A stretch of DNA of 64,000 nt from Pedobacter foliorum (GTDB taxonomy: Bacteria; Bacteroidota; Bacteroidia; Sphingobacteriales; Sphingobacteriaceae). The stretch covers positions 372,001 to 436,000 of the forward strand of contig NZ_JABSNU010000002.1 in the NCBI RefSeq assembly GCF_013266735.1. Direction: 5' to 3'. The notes beneath the pieces are model-generated. The model ran no database searches. It had not been told where the DNA came from and saw nothing but the letters and a program-made list of their open reading frames with translations. The translations under genes were made by a program, and so were the position numbers. Of this stretch, positions 1 through 8,112 are shown in pieces (the first letter of the stretch is position 1; every line of letters begins with the position of its first letter).

Positions 1-74
1 TAGCTCAGGATCTCTCGAGAGAAAGAAAGCCTCGCCAATGGGAGATGTTGAAATAAATTCAGGATCGCGAGCGT
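1..74. repeat. REPIN-like repeat, cut by window start and degenerate
   Basis: The first 74 bases resemble the inside and right arm of the repeat seen intact at 25491, 29763 and 41426. The right arm at about 50-69 keeps the TGAAATAAATTCAGGAT core. The left part (CAGGATCTCTC, then GAGAAAG) matches the single-arm copy at 33481. The left end lies outside the window, so the missing arm cannot be judged. Confidence 0.6.
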
Positions 75-129
75 TTTATATTAAATAAAATGGTCACTTT
101 TAACTTAAATAATAGAGAATATAATATTA

Positions 130-867
130 ATGAGAATAGAATTATTTGTACCCTGTTTTGTTGATCAGTTGTATCCGGAAACGGCTTTTAATACCATCAA
201 GTTATTAGAAAAAGCTGGTTGCGAAGTGTTCTATAATTCGAATCAGACTTGTTGCGGTCAGCCAGCCTATAATGCCGGTTACTGGGAGCAAGCTAAAGAA
301 ACGGGCAATAAGTTTTTAAGTGATTTTTCAGAAACTGATTATATAGTAGCGCCATCTGCATCATGTGTAGGCATGGTTAAAAGCGGCTATAGCGACCTGT
401 TTACCAATACAACCGTACACAACAAGTGTAGAAACATACAGTCAAATATTTTTGAGCTTTCAGATTTTCTGGTAAATGTTTTAAAAAGAGACTACTTTGG
501 TGCGGAACTGGACGGGAAAGCTGTTTATCATGATTCTTGCAGCGGTCTGCGTGAATGTAAAATCAAAGAAGAACCAAGGTTACTTTTATCTAAGGTGCAC
601 GGACTAGAAATGGTAGAGATGAAAGATACCGATATGTGCTGCGGTTTTGGTGGTACATTTGCTGTTAAATTTGATGCCATTTCGTCTGCAATGGCTGAGC
701 AGAAAGTAAATAACGCGCTGGAACAAGGTGCCGAGTATGTAATTTCTACAGACTTATCGTGCCTGATGCACTTACAGGGGTATATCGATAAAAACAATGT
801 TCCTCTTAAAACAATGCATTTAGCCGATGTATTGGCAAATGGATGGTTAGAAAGTACAGAATATTAA
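130..867 (+). CDS. lutA: LutA/YkgE-type (Fe-S)-binding oxidoreductase subunit
   Basis: A 245-residue protein with two cysteine-rich CCG domains: CCGQP near residue 42 and CCGFGG near residue 172, plus PCF near residue 8 and a DSCSGLREC segment near 135. This is the layout of LutA/YkgE, the small subunit of the LutABC complex that oxidises L-lactate to pyruvate in the cytoplasm; such domains bind iron-sulfur clusters or carry redox disulfides. No lutB or lutC is next to it here: the downstream gene is on the other strand and a repeat lies upstream. The partners must be elsewhere, so a role with another heterodisulfide-reductase-like complex cannot be excluded. Length is typical of the family. 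Confidence 0.82.
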   Translation: MRIELFVPCFVDQLYPETAFNTIKLLEKAGCEVFYNSNQTCCGQPAYNAGYWEQAKETGNKFLSDFSETDYIVAPSASCVGMVKSGYSDLFTNTTVHNKCRNIQSNIFELSDFLVNVLKRDYFGAELDGKAVYHDSCSGLRECKIKEEPRLLLSKVHGLEMVEMKDTDMCCGFGGTFAVKFDAISSAMAEQKVNNALEQGAEYVISTDLSCLMHLQGYIDKNNVPLKTMHLADVLANGWLESTEY

Positions 868-875
868 TTAACGAT

Positions 876-1568
876 TTATAGCTTATCAAGGCCATTCCAT
901 ATAGTTTCGGCTATGGCCTTCATGCCGCTATCTGAAGGGTGCTCTGATACTCCATAATTGTCAAATAAGCCTTTTGCTTTGTAAGTTTGATCGTAAGATA
1001 AATTTTTGAGGGGAACAAATTTTGAATACTCACTCATTATTTTGTCAATCGGATCATTACCCCAGAATGAGCCCGCTGCAAGGACTTTAACATTTGCATT
1101 GTTTTGCTTAAGAAAGGTTAAAAGCTGAACATATTTTCCTTCAAATTCTGATTTATTTAAACCAATCTGTTCAACATTTTCGCCAATTCTCAATATGATA
1201 AGGTCAGGATGTAAGTCTTGAAATTCCTTAAAATCCTTCTGGTAATTATATGTTTTGTATTCGCGTTCAAAACGGCTGATATTTCTTGCTGTTACCATAC
1301 ATTTAGGATTTAAGCGTTTAAAGTTGGCTGTTAATAAATGTACATAGTCAAATTCGGGTGCGCTTGCAGCCATTCCCCAGTTACCAAGCCAACCTACCTT
1401 AATATCGGCTGGTGAAAACGTAATACTGTTTCCCAGAATTAAAACATTGGATATGGTGGTATCTATTGTAAGCTTAGTGATTGTTGGAGGGGCACTAGTT
1501 GGCTGTTCTTTTTTACAGCTTGCAAGTCCAAGAATTGTAATTGATGCGATGAGTATTAATTTCTTCAT
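876..1568 (-). CDS. SGNH/GDSL-type hydrolase lipoprotein
   Basis: A 230-residue protein with a lipoprotein signal ending LASC-KK at about residue 17. SGNH blocks are visible: the nucleophile region LILGNSITF near residue 45 (Asn in place of the usual Asp), an IGEN stretch near 128 in the place of the GxN block, and EHPSDSG near 210 that could hold the catalytic His. The family hydrolyses esters, often acetyl groups on sugars or lipids, outside the cytoplasm; the substrate here is unknown. It converges on the LutA gene with 8 bases between the stops and has its own upstream region facing thrS. Confidence 0.7.
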   Translation of the reverse strand: MKKLILIASITILGLASCKKEQPTSAPPTITKLTIDTTISNVLILGNSITFSPADIKVGWLGNWGMAASAPEFDYVHLLTANFKRLNPKCMVTARNISRFEREYKTYNYQKDFKEFQDLHPDLIILRIGENVEQIGLNKSEFEGKYVQLLTFLKQNNANVKVLAAGSFWGNDPIDKIMSEYSKFVPLKNLSYDQTYKAKGLFDNYGVSEHPSDSGMKAIAETIWNGLDKL

Positions 1569-1692
1569 GATTTAAAAAAGGCCTCTAAATATATAATATT
1601 TAAATTCCGATCTGGTATGGCTTAACTTCAAACTATTAGCAAAAATAGGTTATCCGTATTTAATTTTCTGTTAAATTTTAGTTCTTAAATAG

Positions 1693-1700
1693 TATCTTTG
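1693..1700 (+). promoter_or_regulatory. Candidate -7 element upstream of thrS
   Basis: TATCTTTG matches the Bacteroidota -7 consensus TAnnTTTG. It lies about 110 bases before the thrS start, which would give a leader of roughly 100 nt. A good TTTG -33 box at the expected 19-20 base spacing is not present, so the call rests on the -7 match and on the position. Confidence 0.4.
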
Positions 1701-1811
1701 TAATAACAGCAAACAATGAAAAGCTGTTATTTATGCATTGTTTTATTGCACGTATAATAGACTTTGTGTAAAGTATTATAAATCAATTAATTATTTAAAT
1801 CATAGTTGTAG

Positions 1812-3737
1812 ATGATTAACATTACACTACCTGATGGCTCTAGCCGTCAGTACGAAAAGGGCACAACTGCCCATCAAATTGCATTATCAATTTCTGAGGG
1901 TTTAGCCCGCAATGTTTTAGCAGCTGAAGTTAACGGCGAGGTTTGGGATTCATCAAGACCAATTGAGTCTGATGCTTCTTTAAAGCTTTTAACGTGGAAT
2001 GATACTGCCGGTAAAGCTACTTTTTGGCATTCATCAGCCCACATTATGGCTGAGGCATTAGAAGCTTTGTATCCAGGTACAAAGTTTGGAATCGGCCCTG
2101 CAATTGAAACCGGATTTTACTATGATGTAGATTTTGGCGATAGAGAGTTTTCTTCAGATGATTTTAAAGCTATCGAAGCAAAAATCATTGAATTGGCAAA
2201 ACAGAAAGAGGTTTTTGTTAGAGAATCAGTTTCAAAAGCAGATGCTGTTAAGTATTTTACCGAAAAAGGAGATGAATATAAGTTAGACCTTATTGACGGC
2301 CTTGAAGATGGTAAGATCACTTTTTATACTCAAGGAGAATTTACCGACTTATGTCGTGGCCCACATATCCCTAATACAGGGTTTATTAAAGCTGTAAAAT
2401 TGATGAACGTTGCCGGCGCTTACTGGCGTGGTGATGAAACTAAAAAACAACTTACCCGTATTTATGGTGTGACTTTCCCTAAAGCAAGTGAGCTTACTGA
2501 ATACCTTCATATGATTGAAGAGGCTAAGAAAAGAGATCACAGGAAATTAGGTAAAGAGCTTGAACTATTTGCTTTTTCTGAAAAAGTAGGTATGGGATTG
2601 CCATTGTGGTTGCCTAAAGGTGCAGCATTGCGTGAGCGTTTGGTGCAGTTTTTAACTAAAGCACAAGGTAAAGCGGGGTATGAGCAAGTAGTAACCCCAC
2701 ATATTGGTCACAAGAACTTATACATTACTTCTGGTCACTATGAGAAATATGGTAAAGATGCTTTTCAGCCAATAAAAACACCACAAGAGGGAGAGGAGTT
2801 TTTCCTTAAACCAATGAATTGTCCGCACCATTGCGAAATATATAAAGTTAAACCACGTTCGTATAAGGATCTTCCTTTGCGTTTTGCTGAGTTTGGTACT
2901 GTATATCGCTATGAGCAAAGTGGAGAGCTTCATGGTTTAACACGAGTTCGTGGATTTACGCAGGATGACGCGCATTTGTTCTGTCGCCCAGATCAGGTAA
3001 AAGACGAGTTTAAAAAGGTAATCGACCTTGTACTTTATGTATTTAAATCGTTAGGTTTCAATGATTATATCGCTCAGGTTTCGTTAAGAGATCCTGAAAA
3101 CAAAGCGAAATATATTGGAAGTGATGAGAACTGGCATCTTGCAGAAACTGCTATTATTGAAGCCGCTGCAGAGAAAGGTTTACCAACAGTTGTAGAATAT
3201 GGCGAAGCTGCATTTTATGGCCCGAAATTAGATTTCATGGTTAAAGATGCATTGGGTAGAAAATGGCAACTTGGAACTATTCAGGTTGATTATAATTTAC
3301 CGGAGCGCTTTGAACTAGAATATACAGGTAGTGATAACCAAAAACACAGACCGGTAATGATCCATAGGGCTCCATTCGGTTCCCTGGAGCGTTTTATCGC
3401 TGTTTTGATTGAACATTGTGCTGGTAATTTCCCATTATGGCTTTCACCTGAACAATTTATTATCCTTCCTATCTCAGAAAAGTATGAAGAATATGCAAAA
3501 AAAGTTTCAGATGAATTAAATAATTCCGATATTCGCGGGCTGATTGACTTTCGTGATGAGAAGATTGGAAGGAAAATCAGAGATGCAGAGGTTAAAAAAA
3601 TACCTTATATGTTGATCATTGGAGAGAAGGAAATGGCCGAAGGAAAGGTTTCTGTAAGGAAACATGGAGAAGGTGATTTAGGTGAAATGACCCTGCAAGA
3701 GTTTAGTGAATTATTAATAAAAGAAATAACAGTTTAA
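1812..3737 (+). CDS. thrS: Threonyl-tRNA synthetase
   Basis: A 641-residue full-length class II synthetase that charges tRNA-Thr in the cytoplasm. An N-terminal TGS domain (about 1-62) is followed by the editing domain with the HSSAH zinc/editing motif (His73 and His77) and the later CRGPH motif. The catalytic core contains [11 protein letters not shown] near residue 336, whose Cys is a zinc ligand, and the C-terminal about 100 residues form the anticodon-binding domain. It is the first gene of a thrS-infC-rpmI-rplT operon, a conserved bacterial order; infC begins 13 bases after its stop. A leader of about 100 nt lies upstream, but I see no T-box. Confidence 0.97.
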   Translation: MINITLPDGSSRQYEKGTTAHQIALSISEGLARNVLAAEVNGEVWDSSRPIESDASLKLLTWNDTAGKATFWHSSAHIMAEALEALYPGTKFGIGPAIETGFYYDVDFGDREFSSDDFKAIEAKIIELAKQKEVFVRESVSKADAVKYFTEKGDEYKLDLIDGLEDGKITFYTQGEFTDLCRGPHIPNTGFIKAVKLMNVAGAYWRGDETKKQLTRIYGVTFPKASELTEYLHMIEEAKKRDHRKLGKELELFAFSEKVGMGLPLWLPKGAALRERLVQFLTKAQGKAGYEQVVTPHIGHKNLYITSGHYEKYGKDAFQPIKTPQEGEEFFLKPMNCPHHCEIYKVKPRSYKDLPLRFAEFGTVYRYEQSGELHGLTRVRGFTQDDAHLFCRPDQVKDEFKKVIDLVLYVFKSLGFNDYIAQVSLRDPENKAKYIGSDENWHLAETAIIEAAAEKGLPTVVEYGEAAFYGPKLDFMVKDALGRKWQLGTIQVDYNLPERFELEYTGSDNQKHRPVMIHRAPFGSLERFIAVLIEHCAGNFPLWLSPEQFIILPISEKYEEYAKKVSDELNNSDIRGLIDFRDEKIGRKIRDAEVKKIPYMLIIGEKEMAEGKVSVRKHGEGDLGEMTLQEFSELLIKEITV

Positions 3738-3750
3738 ATAAAATACAAAT

Positions 3751-4320
3751 TTGGCATTAGGCAGACCAGGATTTAATAGGGGACCACGTCCTCCTTTTAA
3801 GAAAAAAGAAGCAGAACATAATATTAATCAGTTTATCAGGGCACAAGAGGTAAGATTAGCTGGAGATAATGTTGAACCGGGGATCTATCCTTTGGCAAAA
3901 GCTTTGGCCCTTGCCGATGAGTTAGAATTGGATTTAGTGGAGATTTCTCCAAATGCAGTTCCGCCAGTATGTAGAATAATCGATTACAGCAAGTTCGTTT
4001 ACGAGCAAAAGAAAAAGCAAAAAGAGATTAAAGCTAATGCTAAGCAAACTGTTATTAAGGAAATCAGATTCGGACCTAACACTAACGATCACGATTTTCA
4101 ATTTAAACTAAAGCATGCTGTTAGTTTCCTTGAGAATGGTGAGAAAGTTAGAGCTTATGTTCACTTTAAAGGTAGAGCAATCGTTTATAAAGAGCAAGGA
4201 GAAATCTTGCTTCTAAAATTTGCTCAAGCTTTAGAGGATATAGGTAAGGTAGAATTGTTACCTAAATTAGAAGGCAAGCGTATGTTTTTAACACTTGCAC
4301 CAAAAGTTGCTAAGAAATAA
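3751..4320 (+). CDS. infC: Translation initiation factor IF-3 (TTG start)
   Basis: A 189-residue IF-3 that binds the 30S subunit, blocks premature 50S joining and checks start-codon pairing. The N-terminal domain carries the NxxI..RAQEVRL region (about 25-40), then [10 protein letters not shown] and a Lys-rich linker, and the C-terminal domain contains [13 protein letters not shown]. Translation must begin at TTG: the nearest upstream in-frame triplets run into a TAA at 3739-3741 with no ATG, and the protein aligns from that residue (MALGRPGF...). Non-AUG starts are used by infC in other bacteria for autorepression, because IF-3 itself rejects such codons. The start lies 13 bases after thrS. 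Confidence 0.96.
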   Translation: MALGRPGFNRGPRPPFKKKEAEHNINQFIRAQEVRLAGDNVEPGIYPLAKALALADELELDLVEISPNAVPPVCRIIDYSKFVYEQKKKQKEIKANAKQTVIKEIRFGPNTNDHDFQFKLKHAVSFLENGEKVRAYVHFKGRAIVYKEQGEILLLKFAQALEDIGKVELLPKLEGKRMFLTLAPKVAKK

Positions 4321-4346
4321 ATAAATTACATAAATTAAAACAGGTT

Positions 4347-4547
4347 ATGCCAAAAATGAAAACCAATTCCAGTGCTAAAAAGCGTTTTTCGCTTACTGGA
4401 ACAGGTAAAATCGCAAGGAAGAACGCATACAAAAGCCACATCTTAACAAAGATGTCAACTAAACGTAAGCGTAACTTAGGTCAAACATCAATGGTGTCTG
4501 ATGCTGATATGGGCAACGTTAAACGTATGCTTGCAATCGGTAAATAA
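4347..4547 (+). CDS. rpmI: 50S ribosomal protein L35
   Basis: A 66-residue, very basic protein with the L35 signature [14 protein letters not shown] at the start and a [14 protein letters not shown] stretch in the middle. It is a structural component of the large ribosomal subunit. It sits between infC (26 bases upstream) and rplT, the universal order, and is surely cotranscribed with them. Length matches the family. Confidence 0.96.
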   Translation: MPKMKTNSSAKKRFSLTGTGKIARKNAYKSHILTKMSTKRKRNLGQTSMVSDADMGNVKRMLAIGK

Positions 4548-4621
4548 TTAAATTTTTAACCAGGTATCCGGTAGTAAGTTTGCTGTAATACGCAACACCG
4601 CTTATCAAAAACAACAAAAAC

Positions 4622-4966
4622 ATGCCACGTTCGGTAAACGCAGTAGCTTCGAGAAGAAGAAGGAAAAAAGTTCTTAATTTAGCCAAAGGCTATTGGGGAT
4701 CAAGAAGCAAGGTTTTCACCATTGCTAAAAATACGGTAGAAAAAGGTTTGCAATATGCATACCGTGACCGTAAAGTTAAGAAAAGAGAATTTCGTGGATT
4801 GTGGATTCAACGTATCAACGCTGGAGCACGTCAACACGGTATATCTTACTCTCAATTAATTGGTAAACTAGCTACTAAAAACATCGGTTTAAACCGTAAA
4901 GTTTTAGCTGATTTAGCTATGAACCATCCAGAAGCTTTTAAAGCTGTAATTGATGCAGTAAAATAG
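4622..4966 (+). CDS. rplT: 50S ribosomal protein L20
   Basis: A 114-residue basic protein with the L20 hallmarks: [16 protein letters not shown] at the start, [10 protein letters not shown] near residue 22, and [13 protein letters not shown] [14 protein letters not shown] near 58. L20 is an early 50S assembly protein that binds 23S rRNA; in several bacteria it also represses its own operon by binding the mRNA. The 74-base gap after rpmI could hold such a site but shows no structure I can support. It is the last gene of the operon; a clear terminator follows at 4991. Confidence 0.97.
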   Translation: MPRSVNAVASRRRRKKVLNLAKGYWGSRSKVFTIAKNTVEKGLQYAYRDRKVKKREFRGLWIQRINAGARQHGISYSQLIGKLATKNIGLNRKVLADLAMNHPEAFKAVIDAVK

Positions 4967-4990
4967 ATATAACTTAAGGTTATAAAAAAA

Positions 4991-5017
4991 GGGAACTAAT
5001 TTAGTTCCCTTTTTTTA
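4991..5017 (+). terminator. Intrinsic terminator of thrS-infC-rpmI-rplT
   Basis: A perfect 9-bp stem GGGAACTAA / TTAGTTCCC is followed directly by seven T residues, 24 bases after the rplT stop. An A-run just upstream means that it could also work for bioD arriving from the other strand. Confidence 0.9.
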
Positions 5018-5028
5018 TGTCGTTTATT

Positions 5029-5640
5029 TTATAAATTGATGTATTGACCAGCACTCATAATATGTTCCTTGTCAATTCTGCTTATAAAAGGAACCTTGCC
5101 AATTACCCTTACACCACTATAATTCTCGATGTAATCTTCAGTTTCATGGTTCGCAGTACCATTAAATATTAAGCCCTCAACAGGAATGTCATTTGCCTTA
5201 AGTACTTCTAGTGTAAGCAAGGTGTGATTAATGCTTCCAAGGTAGTTTTGAGAAACTACGATAACCTTTGCTCCAAGTGACTTGATAAGGTCGCATATAA
5301 GCTCCTTGTCGTTTAATGGCACCATTAAACCTCCAGCACCCTCAATGATCAGACTATTGTTTGTAACCGGTTTTTTAATAGAATCAGTAGTGATATGTAC
5401 GCCGTCTATTTTAGCTGAGAGATGGGGCGAAAGCGGTTGACCAAGTCTGTATCTTTCAGGATGTATAACTGTTTTTGTGTTACTTATCAGGTTTCCGACA
5501 AATAAGCTGTCACTTATATCCAAATCTCCTGATTGTATAGGTTTCCAGTAATCTGCTTGTAGTTTCTCCGTTAGGATTGAACTTACAACTGTTTTACCAA
5601 TGCCAGTTCCTATTCCGGTAATGAAATATGTATTATTCAT
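5029..5640 (-). CDS. bioD: Dethiobiotin synthetase
   Basis: A 203-residue ATP-dependent enzyme that closes the ureido ring of dethiobiotin from 7,8-diaminopelargonate and CO2. The N-terminal P-loop reads GIGTGIGKTVVS (residues 9-20), followed by the WKPIQSGD substrate loop and the IIEGAGGLMVP motif near 100, all diagnostic of BioD. Its start overlaps the end of bioF by 8 bases, which implies translational coupling. bioA, bioB and bioC are not in this window. Confidence 0.95.
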   Translation of the reverse strand: MNNTYFITGIGTGIGKTVVSSILTEKLQADYWKPIQSGDLDISDSLFVGNLISNTKTVIHPERYRLGQPLSPHLSAKIDGVHITTDSIKKPVTNNSLIIEGAGGLMVPLNDKELICDLIKSLGAKVIVVSQNYLGSINHTLLTLEVLKANDIPVEGLIFNGTANHETEDYIENYSGVRVIGKVPFISRIDKEHIMSAGQYINL

Positions 5641-6763
5641 GTTCTTTTAATAATGTAAGTTGGTCTACGAGCATTTTAATTTCTTTGTCGGTATTAAAAA
5701 GATGTAAGCATATTCTTAGTCGTTCTTTCCCTTCCGGAACAGTTGGACTTAAGATTGCGCGAACATCTATACCTTTATTTTGTAATGTCTCGGCAGCAAA
5801 TTTAGCTTTTTGATTGCTATTATATATAATAGTCTGTATGGTGCTTGGACTGGGAATAATACCTTTAATGCTGGAAACGACAGAAGTATATAATGCAATC
5901 TTCTCAGCAATTAATGGCTGATAATTTGTTTCAATTAACATTTCATAAGCAGCTTTGATTGTTGCAATAGCATGAATAGGAGCAGCTGTTGAATAGATGA
6001 AAGAACGTGCAAAATTTATAAGATAATTGCGTAGAGCTCTGCTGCCAAGGACAATTGCTCCGTGGCAGCCTAATGCTTTACCAAAGGTTACGATGCGCGC
6101 AAATATCTTGTGTTCTAATCCAGCTTCTTGTACTAACCCTCGTCCGGAATTTCCGAATATACCCAAAGCATGCGCTTCATCAACAATCAGATTTGCTTCA
6201 TACTTTTCACACAAGGTATTTATTTCAGATAAAGCTGCAATATCGCCGTCCATAGAGTAAACACTTTCTACAACCACATAGATATTGCCCTTTGAGACCT
6301 TTAATTTAGCTTCAAGATCCTCTAAGTTATTATGCTTGAAGGAATATCTGTTTGCATGAGTAAGGCGCGCACCATCTATAAGACTCGCATGAATCAGTTC
6401 GTCAGATATAATGGTATCGCCACGTTGCGCTAAACTTGAAATAAGACCAACATTTGCATCATATCCTGAATTAAAGATGAGGCCACTTTCAGCATGATGA
6501 AAACTAGCAATAAATGCTTCAGTTTCTTCTGTGAATGAATGATTACCACTTAATAAACGAGAACCTGCAGAGCCATTACGGTATTGAGGAATGTGTAATA
6601 ATAATTCTTCAGTCGCCAATTTCAACTCAGACGATCTTGCAAAGCCCAGGTAATCATTAGAACAGAAATCAACAGGAAAAAACTTTGTAGATAATTTCCT
6701 TAAAGAGCCTTTTTCTGTCCTGTTGAGTAGTCTTTCGTTTATGAATTGTTCAGCTTTATTCAT
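5633..6763 (-). CDS. bioF: 8-amino-7-oxononanoate synthase (BioF)
   Basis: A 376-residue PLP enzyme of the alpha-oxoamine synthase family, which condenses pimeloyl-ACP/CoA with L-alanine in biotin synthesis. Visible motifs are NDYLG near residue 36, GSAGSRLLSGNH near 65, VDEAHALGIFG near 194 and the PLP-lysine region TFGKALG near 227. Related 2-amino-3-ketobutyrate ligases look similar, but overlap with bioD settles the assignment. Upstream on the same strand, only 21 bases away, is an S24-type repressor gene, so the three genes may form one transcript. Confidence 0.93.
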   Translation of the reverse strand: MNKAEQFINERLLNRTEKGSLRKLSTKFFPVDFCSNDYLGFARSSELKLATEELLLHIPQYRNGSAGSRLLSGNHSFTEETEAFIASFHHAESGLIFNSGYDANVGLISSLAQRGDTIISDELIHASLIDGARLTHANRYSFKHNNLEDLEAKLKVSKGNIYVVVESVYSMDGDIAALSEINTLCEKYEANLIVDEAHALGIFGNSGRGLVQEAGLEHKIFARIVTFGKALGCHGAIVLGSRALRNYLINFARSFIYSTAAPIHAIATIKAAYEMLIETNYQPLIAEKIALYTSVVSSIKGIIPSPSTIQTIIYNSNQKAKFAAETLQNKGIDVRAILSPTVPEGKERLRICLHLFNTDKEIKMLVDQLTLLKEHE

Positions 6764-6784
6764 TTATTGCTGTTCTGTAGCTTA

Positions 6785-7561
6785 TTAGTTCTTGTTTAGC
6801 TGAGATATTGATTTCTGCATTTGAGACATCATATTCGTTAGCGTTTCAATAGTAGGTTCAGGTGTAGGGTCAGGTAGGGTAGACGATATATAAGCTTTTG
6901 CTTTCCAGATTTCCAGAATATCCTCTGCTGCTATAGTGTAAGGATCATAAACCTTATTATCTGAGATTAGCTTTAACTCTTTGTTTTCTTTGAAACGATT
7001 ACCGGCTCTTTTATAAACTACGCCTTCATTTTTACTAATAATAACGTAAGTTTCACCAGTTTTAACATCATTCCAGTTGTCAAGGTATTCTCCTAGTATT
7101 ACGCTTCCCGATTGAATAGGCAACATAGAATCTCCAACAATTTCAAAGGCTCTGAAGGTGCCTTGTTTTAAAAAGGGTAGAGGCAATTGAAACTTTGGAA
7201 GGTCTTTAATGTACTGCGGATCTGAGAAACCATTTAAATATCCGGCACTTGCTTTAACAGGAACCATCTCAATATTCTCGTTATCATCTTTATCTACCGA
7301 TATACTCAGAATCCTAAGATTTGAACCCTGACTTTTAGGTTTAGGTTTCCAACTATCGTTTATATTTTCATTGATGAATTCATCAATAGTCAGTTCAAAA
7401 TATTCTGCTATTTTCTTTAGTAAATCATATTTTGGTTCCGCTCTGTCCTCTTCGTAAGCACCAATCAATGATCTTTTAATTCCCATTGCATCAGCGAATT
7501 GCTGTTGTGTGTGGCCTTTTTTCTTTCTTAAGTACTTAAGGTTGGATGAAATATTTGACAT
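6785..7561 (-). CDS. XRE/LexA-like S24 self-cleaving type repressor
   Basis: A 258-residue regulator. Residues 1-65 form a Cro/C1-type helix-turn-helix (HTQQQFADAMGIKRSLIGAYE). After a linker, an S24 peptidase domain shows the nucleophile in GDSM (about Ser144) and the general-base lysine in VVYKR (about Lys182). An Ala-Gly pair in KASAGYLNG before that domain could be the autocleavage site, as in LexA and phage repressors. The C-terminal 20 residues are Gln-rich and possibly coiled. The gene lies 21 bases before bioF on the same strand and diverges from a degenerate GIY-YIG gene over a 135-base region with four TTAGTA-type half-sites. No other phage genes are near. Confidence 0.85.
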   Translation of the reverse strand: MSNISSNLKYLRKKKGHTQQQFADAMGIKRSLIGAYEEDRAEPKYDLLKKIAEYFELTIDEFINENINDSWKPKPKSQGSNLRILSISVDKDDNENIEMVPVKASAGYLNGFSDPQYIKDLPKFQLPLPFLKQGTFRAFEIVGDSMLPIQSGSVILGEYLDNWNDVKTGETYVIISKNEGVVYKRAGNRFKENKELKLISDNKVYDPYTIAAEDILEIWKAKAYISSTLPDPTPEPTIETLTNMMSQMQKSISQLNKN

Positions 7562-7590
7562 AAAATAAAAATTTAAAATTTATTTGTTTT

Positions 7591-7662
7591 TACTAAAATA
7601 GTTAGTATTATTGTGCCAATAAAGTTAGTATTATTTATTTGAATATCCAAAAGGAGTACTAA
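7591..7662. promoter_or_regulatory. Candidate operator region: four TTAGTA/TACTAA half-sites
   Basis: In the divergent gap between the S24 repressor and the GIY-YIG-like gene, the hexamer TTAGTA or its complement TACTAA occurs at 7591-7596, 7602-7607, 7625-7630 and 7657-7662. The first two form an inverted repeat with a 5-base spacer. A longer direct repeat GTTAGTATTATT is at 7601-7612 and 7624-7635, 23 bases apart. This fits a repressor operator controlling both genes; binding is inferred. Confidence 0.5.
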
Positions 7663-7696
7663 TTAATTTAGTTTATAACAATTTAAGCTTAAGGCC

Positions 7697-8047
7697 ATGA
7701 AAAAGTTCGTATACATTGTAACAGACAGAAACCGTACTAGTTTACACGTTGGAATGAGTTCTGATTTAATTAAAACATTGGATTTCTATAAGCAAATGCC
7801 TTCTTTGTTTTTTGATAGCAGTCAACAGCTTACCAGATTGGTATACTTTGAAGAATTTAAAACGGAAGCACAGGCCTTAAGCAGGTTTAAATTAATGAGC
7901 AGATTCACCAGGATGCAGAAGGAAAGGGTAGTAAGATCTTGTAACCCTGATTGGGTTGATTTAACTATTGGATTGGACTTTGAGCACATCATCTCAAGCA
8001 AGAAGATGATCAATCAGGTTAACTTGCCATTTAATATGTACTCTTAA
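7697..8047 (+). CDS. Degenerate GIY-YIG superfamily protein
   Basis: A 116-residue protein whose layout follows small GIY-YIG proteins: FVYIVTDRNRTSLHVGMSSDL at the start in place of the usual YIL..NR..LYIG.TNDL, then LVYFEEF and NPDWVDL near the end. The catalytic positions look altered: the YIG tyrosine is His, the Arg after the DL motif is missing (DLIKTLDF), and the INREKQIK glutamate is Phe (LSRFKLMSRF). It is therefore probably not an active nuclease and may only bind DNA or protein. It is divergent from the S24 repressor and ends at a bidirectional terminator. Confidence 0.65.
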   Translation: MKKFVYIVTDRNRTSLHVGMSSDLIKTLDFYKQMPSLFFDSSQQLTRLVYFEEFKTEAQALSRFKLMSRFTRMQKERVVRSCNPDWVDLTIGLDFEHIISSKKMINQVNLPFNMYS

Positions 8048-8051
8048 ATAT

Positions 8052-8086
8052 AAAAGGCCGGAAGATGTGTTTCTATCCGGCCTTTT
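8052..8086. terminator. Bidirectional intrinsic terminator
   Basis: AAAAGGCCGGA (8052-8062) and TCCGGCCTTTT (8076-8086) form a GC-rich stem flanked by an A-run and a T-run. It lies between the convergent GIY-YIG-like gene and the protease/propeller/barrel gene, so it can serve both. Confidence 0.85.
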
Positions 8087-8112
8087 AATAATACTATTAA
8101 GTAATGTACAGC

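Noticed and set aside
1569..1811. T-box or attenuator upstream of thrS
   Set aside because: No T-box sequence or terminator/antiterminator pair could be found in the leader.
6785..8047. Prophage remnant suggested by the S24 repressor and divergent gene
   Set aside because: No integrase, structural or lysis genes and no attachment-site repeats were seen; neighbours are biotin genes.
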